Source: UBA5109 sp963975155 (GTDB taxonomy: Bacteria > Pseudomonadota > Gammaproteobacteria > Pseudomonadales > Pseudohongiellaceae). Taken from it: a stretch of 64,000 nt of DNA. The stretch spans positions 418,439 to 482,438 of the forward strand of contig CAXBFG010000002.1 in NCBI GenBank assembly GCA_963975155.1, written 5' to 3'. This document shows, one piece after another, positions 36,360-45,463 of the stretch. The notes beneath the pieces were generated by a model. That model ran no database searches and was not told the DNA's origin. It saw nothing but the letters and a program-made list of their open reading frames with translations. The first letter of the stretch is position 1. Every line of letters begins with the position of its first letter. The position numbers and the translations under genes are program-made.

Positions 36360-37490
36360 ATGCTCTTAACTCACTTCAGATTACTCCGGTCGGCAGCATT
36401 TTTTGTTGTTTTGACCTTATCCGCCCTCACCCTTGTTCAGGCCCAGCAAGGCGACACGCTTGCCATTCGGGATGATTCTCCGCAAAGCTATGTGGTGGTA
36501 GAGGGTGATACGCTTTGGGATATTGCCGGCGTATTTCTTGAGCAGCCCTGGCTCTGGCCGGAAATCTGGCAAGTCAATCCACAAATCGCAAACCCTGACC
36601 TGATTTACCCCGGCGATCGCCTGGAATTGTTTTTTATTGACGGGGAGCCCAGAGTCACTGTGCAACGAGGCGGCAGCCCCGCCGGGCAGACTGGCAGGTC
36701 TGCAATTACAGATACCGATCTGGATCTGGTCAGGTTGTCACCGCAGGTCAGGCGGGAACCACTGTTAAGCCCGGTTCCGGCTATTTCTCTGGAATCCATA
36801 AGCCCTTATTTAAGTAAAAACCGTATCTTGCATGTTTCTGCACTGGATAATGCGCCCACTTTGCTGGCTTCTCGCTCTGAGACACAATTTTCCCGTGAAG
36901 GCGATGTAGTCTTCGCCAGAGGCAACTGGACTCCCGGCATTTCAAATTATGAAATTGTCAGGCCGGATAAGGAAATTGAAGACCCCTTGACTGGCGAAAT
37001 AATTGCGATCCAGGCACGGCTGATTGGCAGGGCCAGCTTACTTGATAACAATGATGGGCAGGCTACGTTAATTATCGAAAGCAATATTGAGGAAGTGAGG
37101 CAGGGTGACTATTTTGTGGTTGGAGAATCGATGACCTTAGCATCAAGGTATTTTCCTGTTGCTCCAGCTTTCGACGTTAATGCCAGCATACTTGATATTG
37201 ACTTTGGCCGTAGCGCCGGCGGCAAAAACGCAACGCTAATCATTGATCTTGGTGAGCAGGATCAAATCGAGGTCGGCAATCTGCTGTCTCTGCAAAAACA
37301 AGACAGAATTGTAAGAGACCCGAATATAAGTACGTTCTTTGGTTTATTTCCACAACGAGCGAATCTGACTTTTAGTGGCGAAATTTACGGGAGAATACTA
37401 ATCTATAAAGTATTCGAAAAGCATAGCTTTGCACTGGTATTAAACAGTGATCAACCAATCAGGCTGGAAGATAAAGTAATCACCCCCTAG
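36360..37490 (+). CDS. LysM-domain exported protein (TsaP-like)
   Basis: Probably a peptidoglycan-binding envelope protein. From ATG 36360 it has 376 residues: a signal peptide ending LVQAQQ (about residue 29), then a LysM domain with YVVVEGDTLWDIAG and WPEIWQVNPQIANPDLIYPGDRLEL (about 45-100), then a long beta-rich region of no known fold that I can name. In Pseudomonas the equivalent gene beside dprA (PA0020) is called TsaP, proposed to anchor the type IV pilus secretin. A TTG at 36354 is an alternative start; GAGAGG (36348-36353) favours ATG 36360. Confidence 0.82.
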   Translation: MLLTHFRLLRSAAFFVVLTLSALTLVQAQQGDTLAIRDDSPQSYVVVEGDTLWDIAGVFLEQPWLWPEIWQVNPQIANPDLIYPGDRLELFFIDGEPRVTVQRGGSPAGQTGRSAITDTDLDLVRLSPQVRREPLLSPVPAISLESISPYLSKNRILHVSALDNAPTLLASRSETQFSREGDVVFARGNWTPGISNYEIVRPDKEIEDPLTGEIIAIQARLIGRASLLDNNDGQATLIIESNIEEVRQGDYFVVGESMTLASRYFPVAPAFDVNASILDIDFGRSAGGKNATLIIDLGEQDQIEVGNLLSLQKQDRIVRDPNISTFFGLFPQRANLTFSGEIYGRILIYKVFEKHSFALVLNSDQPIRLEDKVITP

Positions 37491-37522
37491 CAGTGATTCT
37501 GAACCTAAAAAGGAGTGATCTT

Positions 37523-37546
37523 GATAAGCATCTGACATGCTTTATC
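37523..37546 (+). terminator. hairpin between the LysM gene and dprA
   Basis: AAGCAT CTGAC ATGCTT (37526-37542) is a perfect 6-base stem with a 5-base loop; GAT and ATC continue the stem outside with one bulged base. It begins 33 bases after the LysM gene stop. There is no long T run, so it may be a weak terminator or just an RNA hairpin. Confidence 0.3.
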
Positions 37547-37599
37547 TGTTCGGCCTAAACTAGAATTGCACAACATGGTTTTGATCAAGGAAGATCAGC

Positions 37600-38757
37600 A
37601 TGGAATCCAGCAAGCTCGAAGCATGGATAAGTTTGAGCCTCATGTCGGGCATATCCCATAAAATATTTCATCAGCTATTGAGCGCCTTCGGAGAACCCGA
37701 GCGTTTATTAAGTAACAATCACCCGGAATTTTTAGCACCTCAAAACAATCCGCCGGAAAGTAATCAATCAGAAAATGAACAGGACTTTCAAGCCTTGCTT
37801 GCAGGGTGTCGTTTGCAGCTGCGCAACAAGGCGCTTCGTAAAAAAGTACAGCGCGCCCTGGATTGGCAGCAAGAGGAAGATCAGCACATCCTGACTCTGC
37901 ACTGTGCTGAATATCCCGAGCTCTTGAAAGAAATTTCTGATCCGCCGCCAATCCTCTACGTCAAAGGCAGCCCGGCAGTCCTGACTTTTCCTCAAATAGC
38001 CATGGTAGGCAGCCGTAATGCCAGTCCTGGTGGCAAAGCAATAGCCCGGCGCCTGGCCTCTGATCTTGCAGGAGGAGGCTACTCGGTATGCAGTGGCATG
38101 GCTCTGGGAATAGATGCAGAAAGTCATTTGGGTGCGCTGGATAGCCAGGGTATTTCTGTAGCTGTACTGGGCTGCGGTGTGGATCAGATATATCCCCGGC
38201 AAAATAAAAAACTTGCCGGCAGACTCGTCGAAGCGGGCGCAATAGTGTCCGAGTTTGCTCTGGGAGCTGCCCCTGAATCCTGGCATTTTCCACAACGTAA
38301 CCGGCTGATCAGTGGTTTGAGCCATGGTGTGGTGGTGGTAGAAGCAGCTTTACGTAGCGGCTCACTGATTACGGCCCGTTTCGCTCTGGAGCAAGGCAGA
38401 GAAGTCTTTGCTGTGCCGGGTTCACCACATAACCCGCTGGCAAAAGGCTGCCATCTCTTATTAAAAAACGGCGCGAAACTGGTCGAACAGGCCTCCGATA
38501 TTGTTGAGGAACTGGGGGCGTTTTTAAATCTTCAACACGCTCAGCTCGGGAGTTCAGCATTAAAATCAGAGCCATTGAGTAAAGATGCGACAAAGCTGCT
38601 GCAACATATAGATTATGAAGCAACCAGCATAGACTACCTGGTGTATCAGACCGGTATGAGGGCCGAACTTATAGGCAGCTTGCTGGTGGGGCTTGAGTTA
38701 CAGGGGCATATTATTTGCCGAGCAGGCGGCTATTCGTTGTCTCCGGCGGGAGCATAA
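37600..38757 (+). CDS. dprA: DNA processing protein DprA (Smf)
   Basis: Loads RecA onto incoming single-stranded DNA during natural transformation. 385 residues. An N-terminal SAM-like domain, then the Rossmann-like DprA core with MVGSRNASPGGKAIARRLA, GMALGIDAESHLGALD and RNRLISGLSHGVVVVEAALRSGSLITARFALEQGREVFAVPGS; a C-terminal winged-helix domain closes the protein (LQHIDYEATSIDYLVYQTGM). DprA is widespread and alone does not show competence. Confidence 0.96.
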   Translation: MESSKLEAWISLSLMSGISHKIFHQLLSAFGEPERLLSNNHPEFLAPQNNPPESNQSENEQDFQALLAGCRLQLRNKALRKKVQRALDWQQEEDQHILTLHCAEYPELLKEISDPPPILYVKGSPAVLTFPQIAMVGSRNASPGGKAIARRLASDLAGGGYSVCSGMALGIDAESHLGALDSQGISVAVLGCGVDQIYPRQNKKLAGRLVEAGAIVSEFALGAAPESWHFPQRNRLISGLSHGVVVVEAALRSGSLITARFALEQGREVFAVPGSPHNPLAKGCHLLLKNGAKLVEQASDIVEELGAFLNLQHAQLGSSALKSEPLSKDATKLLQHIDYEATSIDYLVYQTGMRAELIGSLLVGLELQGHIICRAGGYSLSPAGA

Positions 38758-38774
38758 GTGATAATCCCGGCCCT

Positions 38775-39332
38775 ATGACAGATTCTTCCCGGCTTGCTTC
38801 GGCAGCAGAACATATTAAGAAAGGCGGCATCATTGCTTACCCGACTGAGGGTGTCTGGGGCCTTGGCTGTGATCCTTACAATCAAGAGGCGGTCAGGCAA
38901 GTGCTGAAAATCAAGGATAGGCCTGAAGAGAAGGGTTTGATTTTGGTAGCCGCATCCCTGCAGCAGCTTTCGCCTTTACTGAAAAACTTGCCAGCAGGTT
39001 CACGCAGCCTGCTGGAAGCATCCTGTCCCGGTCCGGATACCTGGTTGATTCCTGATCCAGATCAAATTATTCCGGCCTGGATAAAGGGAAATTTTGCTAC
39101 AGTGGCGGTGCGTGTCAGTCAGCACCCAATAGTAAAAAGCCTGTGTGAAAAAGCAGGCTTGCTGGTTTCAACCTCGGCTAATCCGGCTGGCTGTGATCCG
39201 GCGCTATCGCAACAACAGCTGGAGCAATATTTTAGTGCCGATAATATTTTTATTGTGCCCGGTGAGCTTGGAGGACAAACCAAGCCAAGTCTTATTAGAG
39301 ATTTATTGAGCCGGCAAGTTATCAGAGAATAA
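38775..39332 (+). CDS. tsaC: threonylcarbamoyl-AMP synthase
   Basis: Makes threonylcarbamoyl-AMP from threonine, bicarbonate and ATP, the first step to t6A37 in tRNA. From ATG 38775 it has 185 residues, the length of E. coli TsaC. GGIIAYPTEGVWGLGCDPYNQEAV is the YrdC signature, and VAVRVSQHPIVKSLCEKAG with STSANPAG completes the active site. The frame is open to 38715 inside dprA, but the extra 20 residues look like dprA shadow sequence. It begins 17 bases after dprA. Confidence 0.94.
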   Translation: MTDSSRLASAAEHIKKGGIIAYPTEGVWGLGCDPYNQEAVRQVLKIKDRPEEKGLILVAASLQQLSPLLKNLPAGSRSLLEASCPGPDTWLIPDPDQIIPAWIKGNFATVAVRVSQHPIVKSLCEKAGLLVSTSANPAGCDPALSQQQLEQYFSADNIFIVPGELGGQTKPSLIRDLLSRQVIRE

Positions 39333-39366
39333 TAAAACCAAATCAGAACGGGAGAAGAAAAGCCGC

Positions 39367-40278
39367 GTGTTAGAAATGGATACAGAGTCAGTAAAAAATT
39401 ACCTGCTGGAACTGCAAAATAATATTTGTAAGGGGCTTGAACAATGCGACGGCAGGGCAAAGTTTCATCAAGACAGTTGGGACAGGGAAACAGGCGGCAG
39501 CGGCATATCAAAAGTTATTGTTGATGGTGCAGTGATTGAAAAAGGCGGCGTCAATTTTTCGCATGTTTTTGGTAACTCCTTACCCTCGGCTGCAACAGCC
39601 CTGCGTCCGGAATTGGCAGGAGGATCATTTCAGGCAATGGGTGTATCGCTGGTCATTCATCCTGATAATCCCTATTGCCCGACCTCACATGCCAATGTGC
39701 GGTTTTTTATTGCCGAAAAAGAAGGTATCGAACCTGTCTGGTGGTTCGGCGGCGGCTATGACCTGACTCCCTATTACGCTTTTGATGAGGATTGTAAGCA
39801 TTGGCATCAAACGGCCAAAAACTGCTGTCAACCTTTTGGCGACAAGGTTTATGCGGATTTTAAAAAACGTTGTGATGAATATTTTTATTTGCCGCATCGC
39901 AAAGAAACAAGGGGCGTTGGTGGTTTGTTTTTTGATGACTTGAATGAGTGGGGCTTTGAACAATGTTTTGCTTTTATGCAGGCGACGGGCAACTCTTTTC
40001 TTGACGCTTATGTGCCGATACTGGAACAAAGAAAAGCCATGCCCTTCACAGAAAAAGAAAAGTTTTTTCAGGAATATCGGCGTGGTCGTTATGCCGAATT
40101 TAATCTGGCACTCGATCGTGGAACGATTTTCGGTTTGCAATCCGGGGTGGGCCGTATTGAATCCATTCTGATGTCATTGCCACCAAGAGTACGCTGGATT
40201 TATGACTGGCATCCTGAGCCTGGCTCGGCTGAAGAAAAACTATATACTGGCTATCTTAAACCCAGAGACTGGGTCTAG
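39367..40278 (+). CDS. hemF: oxygen-dependent coproporphyrinogen III oxidase
   Basis: Converts coproporphyrinogen III to protoporphyrinogen IX with oxygen, in haem synthesis. 303 residues. GGSGISKVIVDGAVIEKGGVNFSHVFG, VWWFGGGYDLTPYY, and FFDDLNEWGFEQCFAFMQ are conserved blocks; it ends with YLKPRDWV. Start chosen at GTG 39367 because GGAG lies 11 bases upstream; an in-frame ATG is at 39376. An aerobic haem enzyme fits the oxidase genes that follow. Confidence 0.96.
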   Translation: MLEMDTESVKNYLLELQNNICKGLEQCDGRAKFHQDSWDRETGGSGISKVIVDGAVIEKGGVNFSHVFGNSLPSAATALRPELAGGSFQAMGVSLVIHPDNPYCPTSHANVRFFIAEKEGIEPVWWFGGGYDLTPYYAFDEDCKHWHQTAKNCCQPFGDKVYADFKKRCDEYFYLPHRKETRGVGGLFFDDLNEWGFEQCFAFMQATGNSFLDAYVPILEQRKAMPFTEKEKFFQEYRRGRYAEFNLALDRGTIFGLQSGVGRIESILMSLPPRVRWIYDWHPEPGSAEEKLYTGYLKPRDWV

Positions 40279-40301
40279 GTCGTCGATAAAAGGAATCAGC
40301 T

Positions 40302-41120
40302 TTGGATCGTTATGCCGTATTAGGCAACCCCGTAAATCACAGTAAGTCCCCTGTAATTCACAGCGCTTTTGCAAAACAGTGCAAGCAAGCCATTACCTAT
40401 ACGGCAATACATGTTGAACCCGGCAACTTTGCACAAACCGTTGCATCTTTTTTTGAGCAGGGCGGTAAAGGCCTGAATGTGACGGTGCCTTTTAAACAGG
40501 AAGCCTGGGCACTGGCGGAAGATCTTTCAGCTGATGCACAGCTTGCCGGAGCGGTAAATACATTATGGATGAACCAGCAAGGCAGATTGCAAGGGCATAA
40601 TACGGATGGCATTGGTTTGCTGCGCGACATTAAAAACAATCACGGCGCCAAACTGGAACAAAAAAAAATACTCGTGCTTGGTGCCGGCGGTGCAGCACGG
40701 GGCATTATTTTGCCTTTGTTGCGCGAAAGGCCAGCAGAGCTGTATATCGTTAATCGCACGCTCAGTAAGGCTGAAGAACTTGCAGTGCTTTTCGCGGAGT
40801 ATGGAAATGTGCAGGCTTGCGGACTTGATGATATTAACAAGCGTAAAGATAAACATACTGACTGGCTGATAAACGCTACTTCGGCCAGTTTACAGGGGGA
40901 ATTACCAATGTTGCCAGATGGCATCCTTAACCCGGGTGCGAGTTGCTATGACTTGATGTACGCCAAACAGGAAACCGTTTTTTGCCAGTGGGCAAAGCAG
41001 GCAGGGGCTGAAAAAATTATGGACGGCCTGGGAATGTTGGTTGAGCAGGCTGCTGAAGCATTTTATTTGTGGCGGGGAGTCAGGCCAAACACCGCCGCTG
41101 TCATTAAAAGCCTGAGATGA
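40302..41120 (+). CDS. aroE: shikimate dehydrogenase
   Basis: NADP-dependent reduction of 3-dehydroshikimate to shikimate in aromatic amino acid synthesis. 272 residues. The substrate site has NHSKSPVIH and NVTVPFKQEA with the catalytic lysine, and GHNTDGIGLL with the catalytic aspartate; the NADP fold is VLGAGGAARGIILPLL with NRT. It starts with TTG 40302 behind AAAGGA (40289-40294). It converges on the next gene with 25 bases between. Confidence 0.96.
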   Translation: MDRYAVLGNPVNHSKSPVIHSAFAKQCKQAITYTAIHVEPGNFAQTVASFFEQGGKGLNVTVPFKQEAWALAEDLSADAQLAGAVNTLWMNQQGRLQGHNTDGIGLLRDIKNNHGAKLEQKKILVLGAGGAARGIILPLLRERPAELYIVNRTLSKAEELAVLFAEYGNVQACGLDDINKRKDKHTDWLINATSASLQGELPMLPDGILNPGASCYDLMYAKQETVFCQWAKQAGAEKIMDGLGMLVEQAAEAFYLWRGVRPNTAAVIKSLR

Positions 41121-41145
41121 TATACAGTTGAAATCCCTGCAAAGT

Positions 41146-41688
41146 TTATAAAGATTCAGTCTGGCTTTGATGCAGGTTTTTCAGTTTTACATAATGCCTG
41201 GCGCTGTAGCCGAGAAAATCCAGTTCTTCCTGGCGCAGATCACGAATTCGTCTGGCTGGGGTGCCAACATATAGCCCCCCGCTTTCCAGTACCTTGCCAG
41301 GTGAGACCACACTGCCTCCGCCAAGCACCACGTTTGATTCAATAACTGCGCCATCCATAATAATAGCCCCCATGCCGATTAATACACGGTCATGAATGGT
41401 ACAGCCATGCAAAACAGCCCGGTGGCCGATAGTCACATCATTGCCGATTGTCAGCGCAAACCCGTCCGGGCCGTAGGACTCCGGTGAGGTGACATGCAGC
41501 ACAGAGCCATCCTGAACATTACTGCGTTCGCCGATGACGATAGCCTGGACGTCACCTCGAATGGTCGTTAAAGGCCAGACGGAAGAATCCTTGCCTATTT
41601 TAACCCGGCCAATAACAATGGCACTGCTATCAATAAAAACACCTTGTGCAAGGGCAGGAGTAAATTCAAGATATGTGCGTACTGTCAT
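41146..41688 (-). CDS. gamma-class carbonic anhydrase family protein (YrdA-like)
   Basis: Trimeric left-handed beta-helix protein of 180 residues built of hexapeptide repeats. The three metal-ligand histidines expected in the gamma carbonic anhydrase family are visible in SVLHVTS, IGHRAVLHG and neighbouring text (TIGHRAVLHGCTI). Many members bind zinc but show little carbonic anhydrase activity, so the reaction is not certain. It is a single gene between aroE and coxB with its 5' end facing the coxB control region. Confidence 0.88.
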   Translation of the reverse strand: MTVRTYLEFTPALAQGVFIDSSAIVIGRVKIGKDSSVWPLTTIRGDVQAIVIGERSNVQDGSVLHVTSPESYGPDGFALTIGNDVTIGHRAVLHGCTIHDRVLIGMGAIIMDGAVIESNVVLGGGSVVSPGKVLESGGLYVGTPARRIRDLRQEELDFLGYSARHYVKLKNLHQSQTESL

Positions 41689-41990
41689 GCTGAGTCCAGG
41701 GAGTTAAACAGGTGTCTAATTATGCCATGATTACAGGCAGCAACAGTCAAATCCCGGAAAAAAAATGAATATCACAAATTTTGATCTAAATCAGGCATTA
41801 TGAGCTTACAGTTCATAGCCTTTCTGTGAGAGATATTGATATAATGCGCGGCGATTTGTCGCATGCATCTTATGCTCGTGAACCATTTTTGCCATGAGCT
41901 CCATCATCAGGAATAGTATTGCATAGGGCGTCAGGCCGGCCTCGAAGGCAGGATAAAAACCGTATTAACGATAACGTGGAGAAATGGCGA
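41689..41990. other. control region between the gamma carbonic anhydrase gene and coxB
   Basis: About 300 bases without a convincing gene; an open frame from 41919 joins coxB but is not supported as coding. It contains an FNR/Anr-like box at 41781-41794 and a TATAAT at 41840-41845, both upstream of coxB. No good -35 element is found 16 to 18 bases before that TATAAT, which would fit an activator-dependent promoter. Confidence 0.5.
41781..41794 (+). promoter_or_regulatory. FNR/Anr-type binding box upstream of coxB
   Basis: TTGATCTAAATCAG matches the FNR/Anr consensus TTGATNNNNATCAA at nine of ten defined bases. Its centre lies about 52 bases before a TATAAT (41840-41845), near -64 from the start expected for that -10, close to the class I activator position. 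The regulated gene would be coxB and the oxidase operon. Binding is inferred from sequence only. Confidence 0.5.
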
Positions 41991-43127
41991 ATGCAGCCAA
42001 AGATTAAAATGTTGTTGGGCTTGCTAAGTACAGCCTTGCTAGTAATGAGCACTCAGGCAAGCGCCGCCTGGGAATTGAATATGCCGATTGGTATCACTGA
42101 TATCAGCCGGGCAACCTACGACCTGCACATGCTGATCACAATTATCTGTGCTCTTATAGGTGTCGTTGTATATGGCGTGCTTATCTACTCCCTGATCAAA
42201 TACCGAAAGTCCAAAGGCGCCAAGTCGGCTTCTTTTCATGAAAATACCACCATTGAAATTGTCTGGACGATTATTCCCATCCTGATTCTGGTCGCCATGG
42301 CTATTCCGTCTACCGGCGTGCTCAGAGAAATTTACGACGCATCCGAATCCGAACTCGATGTCATGATTACAGGCTACCAGTGGCGCTGGCAGTACAGCTA
42401 CCTGGATGACGAAGGTGAAGAAGTGTCATTTTTCAGCAACCTTGCTACTACCGATGACCAGATTGCCGGTCTCGATGAAAAAAGCGAGAACTACCTGCTC
42501 GAAGTCGATCAGCCACTGGTGATTCCTGTAGACACCAAGGTGCGCTTTTTGCTGACAGCAGCAGATGTGATTCATTCCTGGTGGGTGCCTGATTTTGCCG
42601 TTAAAAAAGATGCCGTTCCGGGTTTTATCAATGAATCCTGGGTGATAGCGAATGAAACTGGTACCTTCCGGGGTCAATGTACCGAACTCTGCGGTCAGGA
42701 TCATGGCTTTATGCCGGTAGTCGTGGAAGTGGTTGAAAAGGCAGAATTTGAAGCCTGGTATAGCGAAAGACAGGCTCAGGCTGCCGCTGTCGCAGAACTG
42801 GCCAATCAGGACTGGAGTCTGGAACAGCTGGTCGCGCAGGGAGAAACAGTCTATCGCACTTTCTGTATGGCCTGTCATCAGCAAAACGGGCAGGGCTTAC
42901 CTCCCGCTTTCCCTGCTCTAACGGGTAGCGCGATAGCCACCGGGCCAATTGAAGACCATGTAAATGTAGTTATTAATGGAGTAGCTGGTACTGCCATGGC
43001 AGCTTTTGGCGCTCAGTTAAGTCCTGTGGATATTGCTGCAGTTGTAACGTACGAAAGAAATGCCTTGGGCAACAGTGTTGGAGACTTCATCACTCCGGTA
43101 GAAATTCTGCAAGCTCAGGCTGAGTAA
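41991..43127 (+). CDS. coxB: cytochrome c oxidase subunit II with fused cytochrome c domain
   Basis: Accepts electrons from cytochrome c and passes them to subunit I. From ATG 41991 it has 378 residues: a signal sequence ending ASAA (about 26), two transmembrane helices (about 45-70 and 88-108), a CuA domain with ligands H195, C230, C234, H238 and M241 (GQCTELCGQDHGFM), and a C-terminal haem c domain with C292-MA-C295-H296. This makes it caa3-type. The frame is open back to 41919, but a GTGGAG site (41976-41981) and the signal peptide support ATG 41991. Confidence 0.96.
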   Translation: MQPKIKMLLGLLSTALLVMSTQASAAWELNMPIGITDISRATYDLHMLITIICALIGVVVYGVLIYSLIKYRKSKGAKSASFHENTTIEIVWTIIPILILVAMAIPSTGVLREIYDASESELDVMITGYQWRWQYSYLDDEGEEVSFFSNLATTDDQIAGLDEKSENYLLEVDQPLVIPVDTKVRFLLTAADVIHSWWVPDFAVKKDAVPGFINESWVIANETGTFRGQCTELCGQDHGFMPVVVEVVEKAEFEAWYSERQAQAAAVAELANQDWSLEQLVAQGETVYRTFCMACHQQNGQGLPPAFPALTGSAIATGPIEDHVNVVINGVAGTAMAAFGAQLSPVDIAAVVTYERNALGNSVGDFITPVEILQAQAE

Positions 43128-43166
43128 CTGGGCCGCTGAGAAGTAAAGAGACAAGAGGAATCGTAT

Positions 43167-44777
43167 ATGAGTAATGTAGGCGTTATAGAGGGGCATGATA
43201 CCCATCACGGCGATCATCATCATGGGCCAGCCAAAGGCATAACCCGCTGGTTGTATACCACCAACCATAAAGATATCGGGTCTTTGTATCTCTGGTTCAG
43301 CCTTGCCATGTTCATGCTGGGCGGCAGTTTTGCACTGATCATACGCCTTGAGTTATTCCAGCCGGGCTTACAGTTCATAGAGCCGAATTTCTTTAATCAG
43401 ATGACCACCATGCACGGACTGATAATGGTCTTTGGTGCGGTCATGCCGGCTTTCGTTGGCCTTGCTAACTGGATGATTCCAATGATGATCGGGGCTCCGG
43501 ATATGGCCCTGCCTCGCATGAACAACTGGAGCTTCTGGATCCTGCCTTTCGCCTTTACGATGCTGGCATCCACCTTATTAATGGAGGCAGGAGCACCAAA
43601 CTTTGGCTGGACTTTCTATGCCCCGCTTTCAACAACCTATGCCCCGAGTACGGTGACCTTCTTTATTTTCGCCATTCATATTATGGGGGCCTCTTCAATT
43701 ATGGGTTCTATTAATATTATTGCGACCATTCAGAACCTGCGTGCACCAGGCATGACATATATGAAAATGCCGTTATTTGTATGGACCTGGTTGATTACAG
43801 CGTATTTATTACTTGCAGTTATGCCTGTACTTGCCGGTGTAGTGACCATGATGTTGTTCGATGTGCATTTTGGGACCTCATTTTTTAATGCCGCAGGCGG
43901 CGGAGACCCGGTGTTGTTTCAACATGTGTTCTGGTTTTTTGGCCATCCGGAAGTTTACATTATGATTCTTCCGGCCTTCGGGGTTGTGTCTGAAATCATT
44001 CCAACTTTCTCCCGTAAACGCTTGTTTGGTTATGATTCGATGGTCTACGCCACGTCTTCAATAGCCTTTTTATCCTTCATTGTTTGGGCTCATCACATGT
44101 TCACCACCGGAATGCCCTTGGCAGGTGAGTTGTTCTTCATGTATGCGACCATGCTCATCGCCGTTCCGACCGGAGTGAAAGTCTTCAACTGGATCAGCAC
44201 CATGTTCCGGGGTTCTATCAGTTTTGAGACCCCCATGTTGTTTGCGATTGCCTTTGTTGTGCTCTTTACCATGGGTGGATTTACCGGCCTGATGCTGGCG
44301 ATAGCGCCCGCCGATTTCCAGTATCACGATACCTATTTCGTAGTTGCTCATTTCCATTATGTTCTGGTGCCGGGCGCCGTGTTCTCGATAATGGCAGCTG
44401 CATATTACTGGTTACCAAAATGGACAGGTAATATGTATGACGAAACTCTGGGGAAACTGCATTTCTGGCTGTCCTTTGTGGGTATAAATGTATTGTTTTT
44501 CCCGCAGCATTTCCTGGGTCTGGCAGGTATGCCACGACGAATTCCCGATTACGCGCTGCAGTTTGCCGATTTCAATATGGTTTCAAGTGTTGGCGGATTC
44601 CTGTTTGGGTTTTCGCAACTGCTGTTTGTATTTATTGTGATTAAATGTGTAAGAGGCGGAAAGAAAGCCACTTCGGAAGTATGGGAAGGTTCACATGGAC
44701 TGGAGTGGACGCTGCCATCTCCGGCTCCTTATCATACCTTTACAACACCGCCTGCAATTCCTGAAAGCACTCACTAG
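43167..44777 (+). CDS. coxA: cytochrome c oxidase subunit I
   Basis: Haem-copper catalytic subunit that reduces oxygen to water and pumps protons. 536 residues with twelve transmembrane helices. Haem a ligand H83 (TTMHGLIMVFG), CuB ligands H260 and H309-H310 (HPEVY and WAHHMF), cross-linked Tyr264, D-channel aspartate D112 and E262, and K-channel lysine K338 (PTGVKVFNW) are all present, defining an A1-type proton-pumping oxidase. A histidine-rich N-terminus (HDTHHGDHHH) is unusual but seen in relatives. Confidence 0.98.
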   Translation: MSNVGVIEGHDTHHGDHHHGPAKGITRWLYTTNHKDIGSLYLWFSLAMFMLGGSFALIIRLELFQPGLQFIEPNFFNQMTTMHGLIMVFGAVMPAFVGLANWMIPMMIGAPDMALPRMNNWSFWILPFAFTMLASTLLMEAGAPNFGWTFYAPLSTTYAPSTVTFFIFAIHIMGASSIMGSINIIATIQNLRAPGMTYMKMPLFVWTWLITAYLLLAVMPVLAGVVTMMLFDVHFGTSFFNAAGGGDPVLFQHVFWFFGHPEVYIMILPAFGVVSEIIPTFSRKRLFGYDSMVYATSSIAFLSFIVWAHHMFTTGMPLAGELFFMYATMLIAVPTGVKVFNWISTMFRGSISFETPMLFAIAFVVLFTMGGFTGLMLAIAPADFQYHDTYFVVAHFHYVLVPGAVFSIMAAAYYWLPKWTGNMYDETLGKLHFWLSFVGINVLFFPQHFLGLAGMPRRIPDYALQFADFNMVSSVGGFLFGFSQLLFVFIVIKCVRGGKKATSEVWEGSHGLEWTLPSPAPYHTFTTPPAIPESTH

Positions 44778-44787
44778 AGCATCACGA

Positions 44788-45363
44788 ATGAGCGAAGCAC
44801 AAAACAAGCAAGCAACACAGGGGCCGCGAAATAAGCGCTTGGCTCTGAGGTTGCTGCTTGGCGCTGTGGGCATGTTTGGATTCGGCTTTGCACTGGTGCC
44901 TTTGTATGATGTGTTTTGCGAAATTACCGGCTTAAACGGCAAGACCGGCGGGCGTTATGCCTATGAGGCAGTTGATGTTGTCGTCAACGAAGAACGACTC
45001 GTCACCGTGCAGTTCAGGGCCATGAATAACGCCAATATGTCCTGGCAGTTTGAACCCATGGTCAGTCAGGTACAGGTGCATCCCGGCGAATTAACCGAGG
45101 TTATGTTTTATGCCCGCAACCCTGCCACCAGTGCCATGGTTGGACAGGCAGTACCAAGTGTTTCGCCGTTTAAAGCAGCAGATTACCTGCATAAAACCGA
45201 ATGTTTTTGTTTTAGTCAGCAAACGCTGGCAGCAGGAGAAAGTATCGATATGCCCCTGATGTTTTTTATTGATCAGGACATTCCTGAAGAAGTGACAAAG
45301 CTGACGCTGTCTTACACGCTTTACGATGTGACGGCGAATTTTCAACAGGCAGCGAGCCTGTAG
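44788..45363 (+). CDS. ctaG: cytochrome c oxidase assembly protein CtaG (Cox11)
   Basis: Copper chaperone that inserts CuB into subunit I. From ATG 44788 it has 191 residues: one N-terminal transmembrane helix (about 20-42), then a periplasmic domain with the copper-binding CFCFSQQTL motif and the family block VPLYDVFCEITGLNGKTGG. The frame is open back into coxA (44695), but that part is coxA shadow. The ATG is 10 bases after the coxA stop. Confidence 0.95.
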   Translation: MSEAQNKQATQGPRNKRLALRLLLGAVGMFGFGFALVPLYDVFCEITGLNGKTGGRYAYEAVDVVVNEERLVTVQFRAMNNANMSWQFEPMVSQVQVHPGELTEVMFYARNPATSAMVGQAVPSVSPFKAADYLHKTECFCFSQQTLAAGESIDMPLMFFIDQDIPEEVTKLTLSYTLYDVTANFQQAASL

Positions 45364-45463
45364 CAACAATTTGAAGAAAGTAAGGCGTTCAGAAATTGAA
45401 ACAGATTTTTAAAGTTTAAGACCAGTTATTTGAATTAGTTATTTGAAAAGGTGGACAGCTGTA

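Noticed and set aside
41919..41990. Longer CoxB starting at 41919
   Set aside because: The extra residues (RRQDKNR-type) would place charged residues before the signal peptide; the ribosome site and signal peptide point to ATG 41991.
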